Source of the DNA: Pterois miles
Lineage: Eukaryota > Chordata > Actinopteri > Perciformes > Scorpaenidae
Direction of reading: 5' to 3'
Length of the DNA stretch: 64,000 nt
NCBI GenBank assembly: GCA_947000775.1
Contig: CAMQGK010000242.1
Coordinates: 4,461,001 to 4,525,000 of the forward strand
Shown: positions 11,336-22,496 of the stretch, one piece after another
Position numbering within the stretch: the stretch's first letter is position 1
How the letters are laid out: each line of letters starts with the position of its first letter
The notes under the pieces: generated by a model
The model's database searches: none
The model's input: only the letters and a program-made list of their open reading frames with translations
What the model was told of the DNA's origin: nothing
Made by a program: the position numbers and the translations under genes

Positions 11336-12065
11336 TAGGGCTTTCAAAGTTAACGTGATAACACATTCACGTAAATTAATGCAATAGCCTGGCGACCAAT
11401 CCAGGGTGTATCCCCCCGTCGCTCAGTGTCAGCTGGGATTGGCTCCAGGCCCCTCGCCACCCTGAATGGGATAAGCAGTTGCAGATGATGGATGTATATT
11501 CTGGAGGTTGTAGTGGTCTCAGTTTTAAAGCTAGAGTGAAGATACTGGTTACATATGAAACTAGAAAACCTAAAGAATCCTTCGGTACCAATAATGTGAT
11601 ACATGCTTATCAGGAAGGAGGGTAAATAACGCTCCAAATTTACACTAAATTTTGATGAGGAAAAACTGGCATGTCCATTTTCAAAAGGGTCTCTTGACCT
11701 CTGACCTCCAGATGTGCGAATGAAAATGGGTTCTCTGGGTCCCCACCAGTCTCCCCTTTACAGACCTGCCCACTTTATGATAGTCCCAGTCAGTCTGGAT
11801 CAAGTCATAGTCAAGTCAGCACTCTGACACACTGACAGCTGTTGGGCTGCAGTTTGCCATGTTATGATTTCAGCATATTTCTCATGCTAAAGTCAGTACC
11901 TGTGAGGGTTTCTAGACAAGATCTGTCATTATTTTCTGTTTTTAATTGATTTTCAATAATAAATATAAACATACATTTGCATAAAGCAGCATATTTGTCC
12001 ACTCCCATGTTGATAAGAGTATTAAATACTTTACAAATCTCCCTTTAAGGTTCATTTTGGACAGA
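11336..12065 (-). repeat. GGGCTGTCA-ended repeat, copy D, with internal SINE
   Basis: This is the longest copy. It starts at TTAGGGCTTTCAAAGTTAAC and ends at CTCCCTTTAAGGTTCATTTT near 12060. Nearly the whole family consensus is covered in reverse orientation. A SINE fragment interrupts it at 11388-11497, at the same consensus site as in copy E. Confidence 0.85.
11388..11497 (+). mobile_element. SINE 3' fragment inside repeat copy D
   Basis: The sequence runs from CCTGGCGACCAATCCAGGGT to a GATGATGGATG tail. It corresponds to the 3' part of the tRNA-derived SINE seen in full at 37868-38239, truncated at its 5' end. Confidence 0.8.
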
Positions 12066-12917
12066 GACAAGGAGACTTCCTGACTTCCACCATCGACCAC
12101 TTAAAAGTAGAAAACAGGAGCCAGAGGAGCTCTTAGTGTACTTGAAGAGGGGGGACCCTCCTCCAGCCTCCCCACCCCCATCTGCATCTGTCTGCCTCCA
12201 ATACCAACTCAATTAACCTAATGGAAGTGGCAATTAATTAACTTAGCAAACACAGTGATTAAGGACCTGACAATCAACTGAGGGGGAGTGGTTTCAGTCA
12301 TGGTGATTTAGAGGTAATGACTTTCTGGGAAGGCTTAAGGAATTTGTATTCGACTAACACTTGGTTATTGTTGATTTAATCAACTGAGTTTCTCCACAAA
12401 AGCACCACTTTAAATCTGGTATGTACCAGAAAGGTGCTGACAAGTTTCTTGGAAATAAGTCATTCAGCATGAAAAAATCATAAAAAAACACTAATCGACT
12501 CGGATATATTCACAGAGACATGAACATCTGGAATGAAGCTAAGTGGTTAGTGAGAGCGGTGTGAAAATGGTTGGCAGACACTGCTTTGTTTCATGTATGT
12601 ATCATAACAACGGCTTTTATATCAGCGTCCTCAGCCTTCCTGTTTCCCTTTTTAAATGATGAATACGGACTACCGCCTCCTGCTGGTGTGGAGAGTTATT
12701 TCCTCTCACGCAGGGGTGGAACGTACATGCTAACTGGCCTTCGGCTGTAGCCTTTATGGTGTGTTCGAGTGCAACTTTGTGGCCAAGACAAAGGAGACGT
12801 GACTCAGCTGATGCCAGTTCTTTGACATCAGCTTAGTGTGTCCCCAGCTTTAGACCAAAACAATACTAATTAACTAATGCTTAGATCACACTACACAACT
12901 TAAGCCCTGATTTTTTT
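12066..12917. other. Non-coding DNA with a possible conserved block
   Basis: About 12180-12330 is unlike the surrounding repeats. It has evenly spaced AATTA/TAAT cores (CTCAATTAACCTAATGGAAG, CAATTAATTAACTTAGCAAA) such as are seen in homeodomain-bound enhancers. This is only a visual impression; no comparison was possible. Confidence 0.25.
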
Positions 12918-13315
12918 CACATATCTTGAGGTCAGAGGTCAAGGGGCCCTTTGAAAATGGACATGCCAGTTTTTCATTGCCAAAACTGGTGAAATTTGGT
13001 GAAAAAGGTTTGGGCCTTATTTGTCCTCCTTCATGACAAGCTGGTATGACATTGTTAGTACCAATGGATTCCTTAGGTTTTATAGTTTCATATGATGCCA
13101 GTATCTTCTCTCTAGCTTTAAAACTGACCTACAGCCTCCAGAATATCCATCCATCCGTCATCTGAAACTGCTGCTTCATTCGGGGTCACGGGGTGCTAGT
13201 GCCGATCCCAGCTGACACTGAGCTAAGGCGGGGTACACCCTGGACAGGTCGCCAGTCTCCCATTAATGTGTTGAAGAAATTGGTGGCATTAAAATTAATT
13301 TACATTAACGTGTTA
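12918..13315 (+). repeat. GGGCTGTCA-ended repeat, copy E, with internal SINE
   Basis: Shares CTTGAGGTCAGAGGTCAAGG, TACCAATGGATTCCTTAGGT and AGCTTTAAAACTGA with the family. A SINE fragment (13146-13256) follows CTCCAGAATAT, exactly as in copy D but in the opposite genomic orientation. It ends in a microsatellite before the terminal repeat. Confidence 0.85.
13146..13256 (-). mobile_element. SINE 3' fragment inside repeat copy E
   Basis: Starts with CCATCCATCC (the reversed tail), then CCGATCCCAGCTGACACTGA and GTACACCCTGGACAGGTCGC. It matches the 3' portion of the SINE at 37868-38239. Confidence 0.85.
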
Positions 13316-13368
13316 TGTGTGTGTGTATATATATATATATACATACATACATAGAGAGAGAGAGAGAT
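13314..13368. repeat. Compound microsatellite
   Basis: (GT)n, then (AT)n, (ACAT)n and (GA)n in succession. Confidence 0.9.
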
Positions 13369-13391
13369 TTTTAAATTACATTTATTTATTA

Positions 13392-13480
13392 CAGTCTTTC
13401 TGCATCAAATGTGTATTAATCCGCAGCAGAAAATAGTGCCCAATAAATGCTGTTTACTACATTTGAGTAACATTTGCTAA
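13392..13480 (+). repeat. Interspersed repeat shared with 33289-33375
   Basis: CTGCATCAAATGTGTATTAA followed by CGCAGCAGAAAA matches the block at 33296 onward, in the same orientation. Confidence 0.7.
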
Positions 13481-13485
13481 AAAAA

Positions 13486-14211
13486 CAAAATAGAATATAA
13501 ATATACGGTTTATATATATATAGAGAGATATTTGTCCCAAAGCTTGCTGCTATATTTAAACTATCCACCTTAAAGGAGGGAGCTTCATTCAGCTGAGTGA
13601 GAACAGACCGGATTAAAACTGGGTATAAAACAGATGGAAACCGGCTATTTTGTGAACATGTACCAACAACAGCATCAGCTATATGTCTCACATATGGTAT
13701 CATTTAGCGAGGATTTCTCCTGTTTTCCTGACTAAACGTAGTTTAAACCGGACAGTCATGTCGTGTGAAAACCACTTAAAACAGCAAGTTGTGTAGTGTG
13801 AAGTTGGTTTATAGACCAGCTTTACTTTCTGGCTTTTGTTTGATGCAGAAAATAAAAAAATAATCACAAAAACACATGCCCTCTGCATTAAATTGCATAC
13901 ATGTTAACTAAACGCATGATTAAAAGCTGAAATGAGTCGGATCAGCTAATAACACTGCTGTACTATTCTTGCAGTTTTACACAATTAATCATGCGTCCTA
14001 TTTTTCAGCATATTTATTTATTATCCATATTTCTTCGTTTATGTTAATTAAAAGCATGATCCACAGCTGAAATGACTCCAAACAAAGTCAAAGATCTGAC
14101 TCCCCGAAAACAAACACACTTAAGCTTTTCAAAATAAAAGCACTTCAATGTGACTTTTTTCTGTCTCACAGCAAACGGTGGAGCTAAGACAGATCGGACA
14201 CGAGGCCTTAC
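13486..14211 (-). other. Start of znf804a intron 1
   Basis: Non-coding sequence downstream of the exon 1 donor. AT-rich, with no repeats identified beyond those listed to the left. Confidence 0.6.
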
Positions 14212-14322
14212 CGTGTTTCTCTGTCCGTTGGCTCCTATTGGTCCTCTGAAAACCCCCTTGATGCTCCTCAGCTGTCCGTCACGCAGGTGGGTGGAACTGA
14301 TCACTATGTAGTAGCACGCCAT
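14212..14322 (-). CDS. znf804a: ZNF804A-like zinc-finger protein, first coding exon
   Basis: The exon encodes 37 residues from an ATG at 14322. It begins MACYYIVISSTHLRDGQLRS and continues with IKGVFRGP. It ends at a good donor (ACG|GTAAGG) in phase 0. From memory, human ZNF804A and ZNF804B start with the same pattern (M-x-CYYIVISSTHL and IKGVFRGPL), also with a short first exon. The C2H2 finger is encoded by the next exon, which I do not see in the 14.2 kb to the left edge, so intron 1 is long, as in mammals. Linkage to dusp19 and nckap1 favours ZNF804A over ZNF804B. The protein is nuclear/cytoplasmic and is associated with neural expression in mammals. Only this partial N-terminus is in the window. 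Confidence 0.8.
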
Positions 14323-15240
14323 TGGGTTTGAGTGGGTTTCATACACTCAAATATCTCGCTGGACTCTGAAGGAAAAGTCTTCAACTCTCTCCCGCTCTCC
14401 TCGTTGCGTCTCTCCTCCTCCGTGTTTCATGAAGTCGAGGAGAAATAAGAGATCTCTGGGTTTTTGCTCAGCTTTGTAAATATTTCACCCTCTGCTCCTC
14501 CTCTGCTCCACTCTCATCTTGTCGTTGTCTAAATGTTTTTTTATTATTCTCCTCCGCCTCCTTCTAGGTCTGCCTTTAAATATTTCTCTCTTTAAGTCTC
14601 CAGATGTTTTGCTCCCATCTTTCATTCATCAATCTGTCCCTGTCACTGCCTCCCTCCCTCTCTTTCCTGAAATCTCAGCGTCTCATTGATCAGCTGCTCT
14701 AACTATCTGCCGTCCGCTGCCTCGCTCTCCTCACTTCACAGTCTCTCCAGCCTCCTTTTGTTTCTCCTCTTTGTCTCTAAGTGGATGGGAGGGATACTTT
14801 AGTTCTGCCCATCTCCTCCCTGAGTCTTTGTTTGTCTCCTCGTCTCTTGTTAGTGAGGAGAAGAAGAAGAAGAAGTCTCCTCTGTCTTCGATCAGCCTCC
14901 CCTCAGATGCTTCCTCTGCTGCGCTGCATGTGTTCGCTCTCCTCCTCCTCCTCCTCCTCCTCCTCCTCTCTGCTGATCTCTTGCTCCGTGGCCAGCAGAG
15001 TGGTTTGCTCCTCAGTTACCCGCGGTTACCATCTGCCCTTTTAACGCATGGAGTGCTGACGCTTGCTCTCTCCTCCCTCCCTCCATCTCCATCCCTCCCT
15101 CTCCCTCCCTCCATCTCTCTGCCTCTCCTCTTTGCTGTCTTTCTTCTCTCTTTAATCATCTCCCTCTCTCCCTCTTTCTCGCCTTCTCTCCAGCCAAAGG
15201 AGACAAGCTCCACCTACTGGTGAACAGAGAGGAGAGAGAG
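14323..15240 (-). promoter_or_regulatory. Probable znf804a 5' UTR and proximal promoter region
   Basis: This lies immediately upstream of the znf804a start codon. It is strongly CT-rich on the plus strand (GA-rich in the sense of the gene), with a (CTC)n tract at 14939-14969 and further CT blocks to 15190. No TATA box or defined start site can be named. The promoter assignment rests on position only. Confidence 0.35.
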
Positions 15241-15839
15241 TGAAACTGTTCTTCAATTCCGCCCATGTTGTCTGAGAAAACTGTGTTTCACCAACCTTTA
15301 CATGGAAACATGCTGTTAGATAGCCACGGAGCTGGTGGTGGTTTAGAGTCTTCAGCCCTGTCCGTTTAAACCTGGTTCACCTGCTGTCATGTTGGTCTTT
15401 AACTACAGAAAAACACACAAATCCTGACTCCATTAGTGTTTAATTCAGTCTATACAGCATTTAGAGGGATTTATTGGCAGAAATGGAGTATAATTCGGTC
15501 TGCAACTTATTTGTTTTGCCGTGTTCAGGACATTTCTGGGCGTCAACCTTGAAAGCTGATTAAACTGGTAAATGTCAAAAGCTCAGGACCTTCCAACAAA
15601 CAACCTGAGGAACACTTAACCAGAAACCGGGAGTGTTATGTGATTTCCTACACAAATTAATGACCCTGTAACACGCAGGCTATACTGTCCAACCATAAAT
15701 ATGAAGGAAATGATTATGATGTGATCATGCTGAGCGATTGTATCATGTCAACTGAAATCAATATATAAAACATATTTTCTATTATAACATAAAAGTCGTA
15801 GAAAACAATAAGGAAGAAGATGATTTTGAATAAGAATTA
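15241..15839. other. Unassigned non-coding DNA
   Basis: No exon or repeat recognised. Confidence 0.45.
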
Positions 15840-15857
15840 GTGAGTGAATGATCTGAT

Positions 15858-16537
15858 TGTGTAATGCCTCATATCGAGGCGTAGTCGGGGGGAGGAGGGT
15901 TTGCAGATCGCTGTGGTGAAGACCTCATCGCTGCTTTTTGCAGATGATGTGGTTCTGCTGGCATCATCGATCTGCGACCTCCAGCACTCGCTGGATCGGT
16001 TCGCAGCCGAGTGTGAAGCGGCTGGGATGAGGACCAGCACCTCTAAATCAGCAGGAAACCGATGGATTGTCTACTCCTGGTAGGGAATGAGTCTTTACAC
16101 CAAGTGAAGGAGTTCAAGTACCTCGGGGTCTTGTTCAGGACTGATGGGACGATGGAACGTGAGCTTGGCCAGAGAATCGGCGCAGCAGGGCGGCTGGCGT
16201 CTTCCTTAGCGATAGGGTGAGAAGCTCAGCCATCCATGAGGGACTCGGTGTAGAGCTGCTGCTCCTTTGCATTGAAAGGAGCCAGTTGAGGTGGTTCAGG
16301 CATCAGGTAAGGATGCCTCCTGTAAGGCGCCTCCCTGGGGAGGTGTTCCAGGCACGACCAGCTGGGAGGAGGCCTCAGGTAAGACCCAGGACTAGGTGGA
16401 GAGATTACATCTGGCCTGGGAACGCCTCAGGATCCCCCAGTCAGAGCTGGTTAATGTGGCCCATGAAAGGGAAGTTTGGGGTCCCCTGCTGGAGCTGCTG
16501 CCCCCGCGACCCGACCCGGATAAGAGGTTGATGATGA
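15858..16537 (+). mobile_element. 5'-truncated RTE-type LINE (Rex3-like)
   Basis: The reading frame contains the reverse-transcriptase core SLLFADDVVLLASS, then QHSLDRFAAECEAAGM, VKEFKYLGVLF and, after an internal deletion, LSDRVRSSAIHEGLGVE, IERSQLRWFRH and RPRTRWRDYI. This order is characteristic of the ORF2 C-terminus in fish RTE-clade elements. Frameshifts disrupt it. Near-identical flanks (GTGAGTGAATGATCTGAT at 15840-15857, and GTGAGTGTGATGATCTGAT at 16538-16556) look like the target-site duplication. Confidence 0.85.
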
Positions 16538-16556
16538 GTGAGTGTGATGATCTGAT

Positions 16557-17254
16557 GGGGCTGAACAGCATTACTTTATCTGGAAAGTTCTGGGGGGAAA
16601 ACCAAGAAGGAACCGAGACTCAGTAAACAAGTGACCATCTGTTTTTAGGTGCGGTCACACACATGCACAAGCACACACACACACACAGCTGTGCACAGAA
16701 GGTTCTAGAGAGAGTTGACGTATTGTAACCGTCCGTAGTATAAAAGGATGAAGTGCACAGTATTCTGGCCTACTTCTCCTTCGGACGACCTTCAAGCAAG
16801 ATAATAGCGAGTAGGTGCCGGATCGTAAGCACACATTCAAGAGGAAACTACGCAGAAATAGGAAACGGCAAGCAGAGAAAGCTTGTTCCAAAGTGAGAGT
16901 GACTCTGAGGTTGGTTTTGACCCTCTGGAGGTCAATGGTATTTTCAAACCGCGACCATCAAATCCTACGCATTGTACTAGGCTCAGTTATCGAGAAACTA
17001 ATTTTAAAATAAATGATCCAACGAAGAAACTCAGTCCAGTGTTGCCAACTCTTTTCCAATGAAAGTAGCTAGCAGCATGAGCTCCAAAGGTCACGAAATC
17101 TAAAGAGCAAATCGGCAAATTGGGCCAAATGAAACGACGGCAGGTTTATTACTGTCCAGCAATGGCCACAGATACAGAGTTTTTTCTTTTTTTTGACAGA
17201 GCATTTGAACTATTGCTTGCTGTCAGGATATAATGACAATTTCAACAAATATAA
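16557..17254. other. Unassigned non-coding DNA
   Basis: Contains a short (CA)n run near 16670-16686. No exon recognised. Confidence 0.45.
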
Positions 17255-17465
17255 CAAAATTTGCAACTAACGATTATTTCCAATCAATTACTCTCCCGAT
17301 TATTTTCTTGATTAACTGTGAGTAGTGAAATAGTGAAAAACATCCAGCCCAGTTTCTGAATCCAAGATGATGTTTTTAAAAGTTTTCCTTCGTCAGCCCA
17401 AAACCCAAAGATATTCATATCAATATGATATAAAACAGCAAACAGCATTTTCTGACAGTTTCTTT
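17255..17465 (+). repeat. GCAACTAAT-type repeat fragment
   Basis: TTTGCAACTAACGATTATTT and CAAAACCCAAAGATATTCAT resemble the family seen at 8583-9405 and 47770-48945. It is degraded. Confidence 0.55.
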
Positions 17466-17479
17466 AAAGGAACAGTTTA

Positions 17480-17620
17480 TTTTAATTAATTTTAAGTTTA
17501 TTTTGACTGTATGTATAACAAGCGGAAATTGACACGTGTTGTGGGACATTCATCAGAAAGCGCTCAAAATATTAATAACTTTAAGTAAAATATCATATGA
17601 ACCGCTGTATGTCATGTAGG
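17480..17620 (+). repeat. Interspersed repeat shared with 21170-21215 and 25400-25530
   Basis: GCGGAAATTGACACGTGTTG and AAATATCATATGAACCGCTG recur in diverged form at about 25438-25510 (GTGGAAATTGACGTGTTTGC) and 21181 (AAATATCATACGAACCGCTG). Confidence 0.65.
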
Positions 17621-17884
17621 TCTAAAAATACACAAATACTGACCAAGGACAAACTTCTCCTCGCAAAGGAGGTTGTTTCAGAGTCGACAAGTAGCTAACT
17701 CACTCAGAGACCACAAGATGGTAAGAAATAAAGGCTCTATAAATAAAGTGACTCCTTGGACCCCTTTAATTTTGAATACAGGGAAAAAATTGGGGGGGAG
17801 GACGCAATAATCTAAATGCTCCACAGGGCCTACACGAACCTGGAGAAGGCGCAGAGCACAGAGAGAATTATTTTCTTCGACTTC

Positions 17885-18578
17885 TTAAATAAAAAAAACA
17901 GTCCAACCACACGGGGGAGGAGAGAAAATCTCAGATAAGGGGGGGGGAGAGGGGGGGGGGGGGAAGAAAGAAGGGGACCCCCACAAAAAAAAAAAAAAAA
18001 ATAAGAGGGGGGGGGGGTGTGTGGGGGGGGTGGGGGAGAGCGACGGGGGTGCGCGAGGGGGAGTTGTGTTGTCCTTTTTCCTCACCAAAATCACCACCTA
18101 CTTCTTAATCAACAAAGGAAGAACATGCCAAAAAGAAATGTTCCGATGACTCCTCCATGGTGGGCGGAAAAAAAGAGGAGAAAGGGGGGGGGAGAAGGGG
18201 GGGGGGGGAGAAAAATGGGGAGGGGGGAAAAATCAACAACTAAAAAATAAAAAAAAGAAAGAGGAGGGGGGGGGGGGGGGGAGAAGAGGGGGGGGGAGGA
18301 AGCCCCCCCCCCCACCAAAGACGAGGGGGGGGGGGGGGGGGGGGGGGGAAAAAAAAGGTAAGTGGAGGGAAATTAAAAAAAAAAATAGAGTGGGGTGGAC
18401 AAACAAGGGGGGGGCAAAGGAAGGGGGGGGAGAAAAAAATTTATTAGGGGGGGGGGGGGGGAAGTCAGAGGGGGGGAAGGGTATAAGAAGAGATATTATA
18501 CAGTTGTAGGAGGTAGGTTTTTGTTTTTTGGGGGGGGGGGGGGGGGGGGGGGGAACAGGAGAAGAGAGGAAAGAAAAG

Positions 18579-18650
<72 letters not shown>

Positions 18651-18770
18651 AGGAGGGGGAGGGGGAGGAAGAAGAAAAAGAACACCACCCCCCCCCCCAA
18701 GTAAAAAAAAGAAGAAGAAGGGGAGAGGAGAGGAAGAAGAGGGAGCCACCCCCCCCCCCCACGAACTATA
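17885..18770. other. Poly-G/poly-purine tract, suspected sequencing or assembly artefact
   Basis: Dozens of G homopolymers, several above 20-30 bases, are broken only by A's and short A-runs. The tract includes near-uninterrupted G across 18584-18650. Nothing else in the window looks like this. Natural GA-rich microsatellites exist, but the irregular homopolymers resemble noisy consensus or poly-G miscalls. If real, it would be a huge G-quadruplex-forming block upstream of znf804a. Confidence 0.6.
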
Positions 18771-20544
18771 TAAAGTGGGTGTTTTAATTCGTGGGGGAGA
18801 TGGGGACCAAAAAAGAATCAGATCATCATCACCAAAATAATACAAATATAATATAAATAAAAATAAAAAAAAATAAATATAAATATAAAAATATAAAAAA
18901 AAACAATCATAATAAACACCACCCACAACCTCCTCCTTATTATTTATATTAATTTATTTTATTTTTATAAATTTATTTTCCCCTTACATTCTTTTTCCTT
19001 TTCTTACTTTTATTTCACCCCAACCCGGAAAACCCCAGGGAATATTCTTAGATCCTTAAACCGAAGAGGGCATCTTGGGTAATTCAGGTATTCCCGTCAG
19101 TTTACTTTTCAGCTCAAAAGCTGAAACGGCTCTCTCTTTTAATCTGCACAAAATTACAGTTCAGTCGAGAGAATCTACAGTAGAGTAATCTCTGACTATC
19201 CACGCAGAGTTATTCTACCTTGGTTTACGTTTTTATTTCATTGCCCTCCAGTTAATCCTTTCATAGTCTACATGTAGGTATTTTTTTCGACTTTTAACAA
19301 GAGAAAAACACAATGAGAGCTACTGTATATTGTTAGTCTTTTGCTTTATCATGTTTTTTGTTCCATCCACAACAAATATTCTCTTATCTTTCTCATCTTC
19401 TGCCTGTAATCCTGTTTAGTCTGTATATTTCTATTCTGAGTCCTCTGTGTTAATCAGAACAATCACAAATTTGTTCCCGTAAAACTGGACTTTCCTTTAT
19501 AGTAATGTCTGGTGTCTCAAATTCAAAAGACATATGTTGCGTCACGATGGTTTGTTTTCAAGCGTTTTTCTTTTTCCAAATTCTCCCCTTCACTCTCTTT
19601 AATTTTTCCCAAAAAGAGCCTCCTGCTCCACATTATGGATGTTATTGTTTTCCTCACTAAAATTTAAGCCAACCGGGAAAAACAACTCATGAAGAGCAAA
19701 ACAGATGAATTATGGATTTGTGCCTTGTGTAGAATTAATTAAAGCACCTCATGTGCTCGATTCAGTTTAACAAAATAATATCTTATTGGCTGCTCAAAAT
19801 TCAGATGATAAAAACAAGCAAAACAAAACATTATGATCTTTACTGTGTAGATGAAATAAAGCAAGTATTTACACCTTAAAGGCACAATGAGGACAATGTA
19901 TACATCAGACCGGCAAAAAGTAAAAGTCAAGGCCACGCCCCCTTTTGGGGGAAAGAAAACCAAAGATCTCATAGACTTCAGTTCAATCGGACGTATGTTT
20001 GGATTGTAATTTTGACAAGTTTGTATGCATTCATCTCTTTTTATACAAACATTTTTTATTCACATTTCTTATAATTATTTTGTGACTTTGCCTGAACCTG
20101 ATCGTTGGCGATACTTGAATAAGTGAGGGTTGAGCACCGGCATGTCCCTTCAGTCTTCTCCTGTCCAACACAGTGAGCTGATATTACTGATCCAGACATC
20201 TCTGCATATCTGATTGAATCCCATCAGGCTCAGCGTTGTCTGTGAATAACCAACTGTTTGATCTATAGGAGACGACAGTCTGATGGTGCTAGAATGTTTA
20301 TATATGACTGTATTGATGCCGCAGCCTCCCACTCAAGCTGACATTAGCTAGCCATGCTAGTCAGTCTCCCCAGCATCATTTAGCCATTTAGTACACTGAC
20401 AGTGAATATTCACGTATCATATGAGTGTCAGATCTCCGTGTGAAAACCTCAGTTAACCTGCTACACAACAGCATTTCATCATTTTCTCTCCTGTGACAGG
20501 AAGTTTCTTTCCCCCAAAAGGGAGCACAGGCTCAGAGATGACGC
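18771..20544. other. Unassigned AT-rich non-coding DNA
   Basis: 18840-19010 is A-rich then T-rich low complexity. CCCCCTTTTGGGGG at 19927-19940 recurs as related CCCCCAAAAGGG motifs near 20511 and 21048. No exon recognised. Confidence 0.4.
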
Positions 20545-20860
20545 TATGCTGGTCTGGCCTGTAGCTTGAAGCCATGACCCCATGCTGGTCTGGTCTATAG
20601 CCGTGCTGGTCTGGTCTATATCTTGGAGCCATAAAGCCATGCTGGTTGTGTCGCGCCAGGATTGACGTACAGTTGGTCTGTTTGCTCTGTTGATTCCTTT
20701 GAGTGGAGGTCTGGCTCGGTAATGATGGGCGGGCTGATGGGTTACATAGGGTTTTTTGTTCTGTGTTGTGTGTTATGAAAACAATATTGTAAAAAAAATT
20801 TCAGTAAGCGTATCTTTGAGGAGAAGCCATACTGGCCTGGTCTGTAGCTTGGAGCCATGG
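20545..20860. repeat. Degenerate short tandem repeat
   Basis: Variants of ATGCTGGTCTGGTCTATAGC recur at about 20547, 20581, 20602 and 20639, and a further copy (ACTGGCCTGGTCTGTAGCTT) lies near 20830. Confidence 0.7.
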
Positions 20861-22398
20861 AGCTCCTTCACTAGATGTTTTTTAGGACACGACAGGAACA
20901 AATCAGAGATCAGCGTTTTTGGATTTATTGTTGGTGCAACCAGCTACACAGCAACTCTTCAGCGTTCATAACTATTAGTAGTTTGTTTAAAGTAGAAATT
21001 TGGAGACTTGTTTGGAGACCCGTCTATGAGGGACACGGGATTGGTTTCCCCCAAAAGGGGACATGTTCATGAGAGCCACCATCATTATCACCACTTCTGA
21101 CCCACTTTAAGTGTGTGAGGATGTTCGTATCTGCAGCCCTTTGCCTGTTTTTTTTTTTTTTTTATTATTTTACTTTTCTTAAAATATCATACGAACCGCT
21201 GTATGAGGATATGTTGATACAGTACAGGCATTTTCACACTTTCATTTTTACTGAAGACCTGTGGTTGAAGCTAGCAGTGTGCACTGTGTATATTTCTTTA
21301 GTCTCTTTGTGCAGGTTGTTACCAGCAAAATAAAATGTGAACATGCCTCCAGGTGATTATATCTATATAACGACCTTTTGCAAGAATGCTTCACTGCACA
21401 ATCACACTTTCTGTTAAAGTGCACGACCACTAATTGTAGCTTTATCACACTTTTTACTAGAACAACACATTCATATTATTTTGATCCCAGTTAACAGAAT
21501 ACTGGTCCTCCATTCTTAAATCTCTTACTGCATGTAAAACAACAGCACAGTGCTGAGATTGCCTATTTTCTGTCTGGCGTTCCACTTAGATTTCATTCAG
21601 TGAGAAACAAAACAAATCCTTTCTTGTGTTTCTCATTGAATGACTCTGAATTACTACATTTGCATCGGTGTTGGCTTGTCGGAGGATTTTCCTCGACAGG
21701 AAATTGTCAAGACCCCCCAGAGCCTTGCTCTGGTTTAGTGACTGAATATTGTTGTTGAGCTCTGAGAAAATAAAGTACACAGTAAGAGGCTTATCTGATA
21801 AATTTCCCTCTACTTTGGGTCTCATGATCCAATACAGCAATAAGCTTAAAACCCTCCCATCGGCTCCACTAGATTAATTTTACACGAATACAAATCTAAC
21901 TCTATAGTCCCTGGTCAATTCTTCTGGTGCTTTATGCATTAGGTTATACCATATATGTGCATCGGTTTGGTTTTATTTGTATAAATAAAACATACAGGAT
22001 GGGATACCAGGGGAAAATATCCATGTACACTTACAGCATATTTTCCCCTTGTATCCCCTTCTCTATGTTTTGTGTGTCATTGTACATGATTTCTGTTTAG
22101 TGTTTCAGCGCAATAGCAAGATAATGGTAGATTTTAATTCCTGTTTGGGAAGATAAGAATGATATCAGTGAAATATGCACCATAATAATATTGTGTTAAA
22201 TGAATGGCTTTATTTAATAATATATCACGCCCACGGGAAAACAATACCAGAGATAATCTTCAGTGTCCACACATTTATGTGCAATGAGACAAACAAAAAC
22301 TGAGTGAAAATGTTTTATTGCAGTTTTTGGTGAGCAGATGTGTTCGAAGTTGAAGAGAGATGATTTTGGAAGAAGTACAGATGGGTGACAAAGGAAAA
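20861..22398. other. Unassigned non-coding DNA
   Basis: Contains the 21170-21215 repeat fragment and an oligo-T tract near 21150. No exon recognised. Confidence 0.4.
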
Positions 22399-22411
22399 AC
22401 CAACATAAAGT

Positions 22412-22483
22412 AGCTGGGGTCATCTCTAGCCCCCCCACCATGACCCCGAATAGGATAAGTAGCTGCAGATGATGGATGGATGG
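22412..22483 (+). mobile_element. Severely 5'-truncated SINE with perfect 13-bp target duplication
   Basis: ACCAACATAAAGT at 22399-22411 is repeated exactly at 22484-22496. The 72-bp insert is the 3' end of the SINE family and ends in GATGATGGATGGATGG. Retained 3' end, 5' truncation and flanking duplication indicate target-primed retrotransposition. Confidence 0.9.
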
Positions 22484-22496
22484 ACCAACATAAAGT

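Noticed and set aside
14771..15223. 150-codon Ser/Leu-rich plus-strand frame
   Set aside because: CT-rich low-complexity sequence upstream of znf804a, with a poly-Leu run from (CTC)n. No domain is visible, and it is antisense to the gene's leader.
18233..18926. Long Pro-rich and Gly-rich open frames on both strands
   Set aside because: These are translations of poly-G/poly-C sequence that is probably artefactual.
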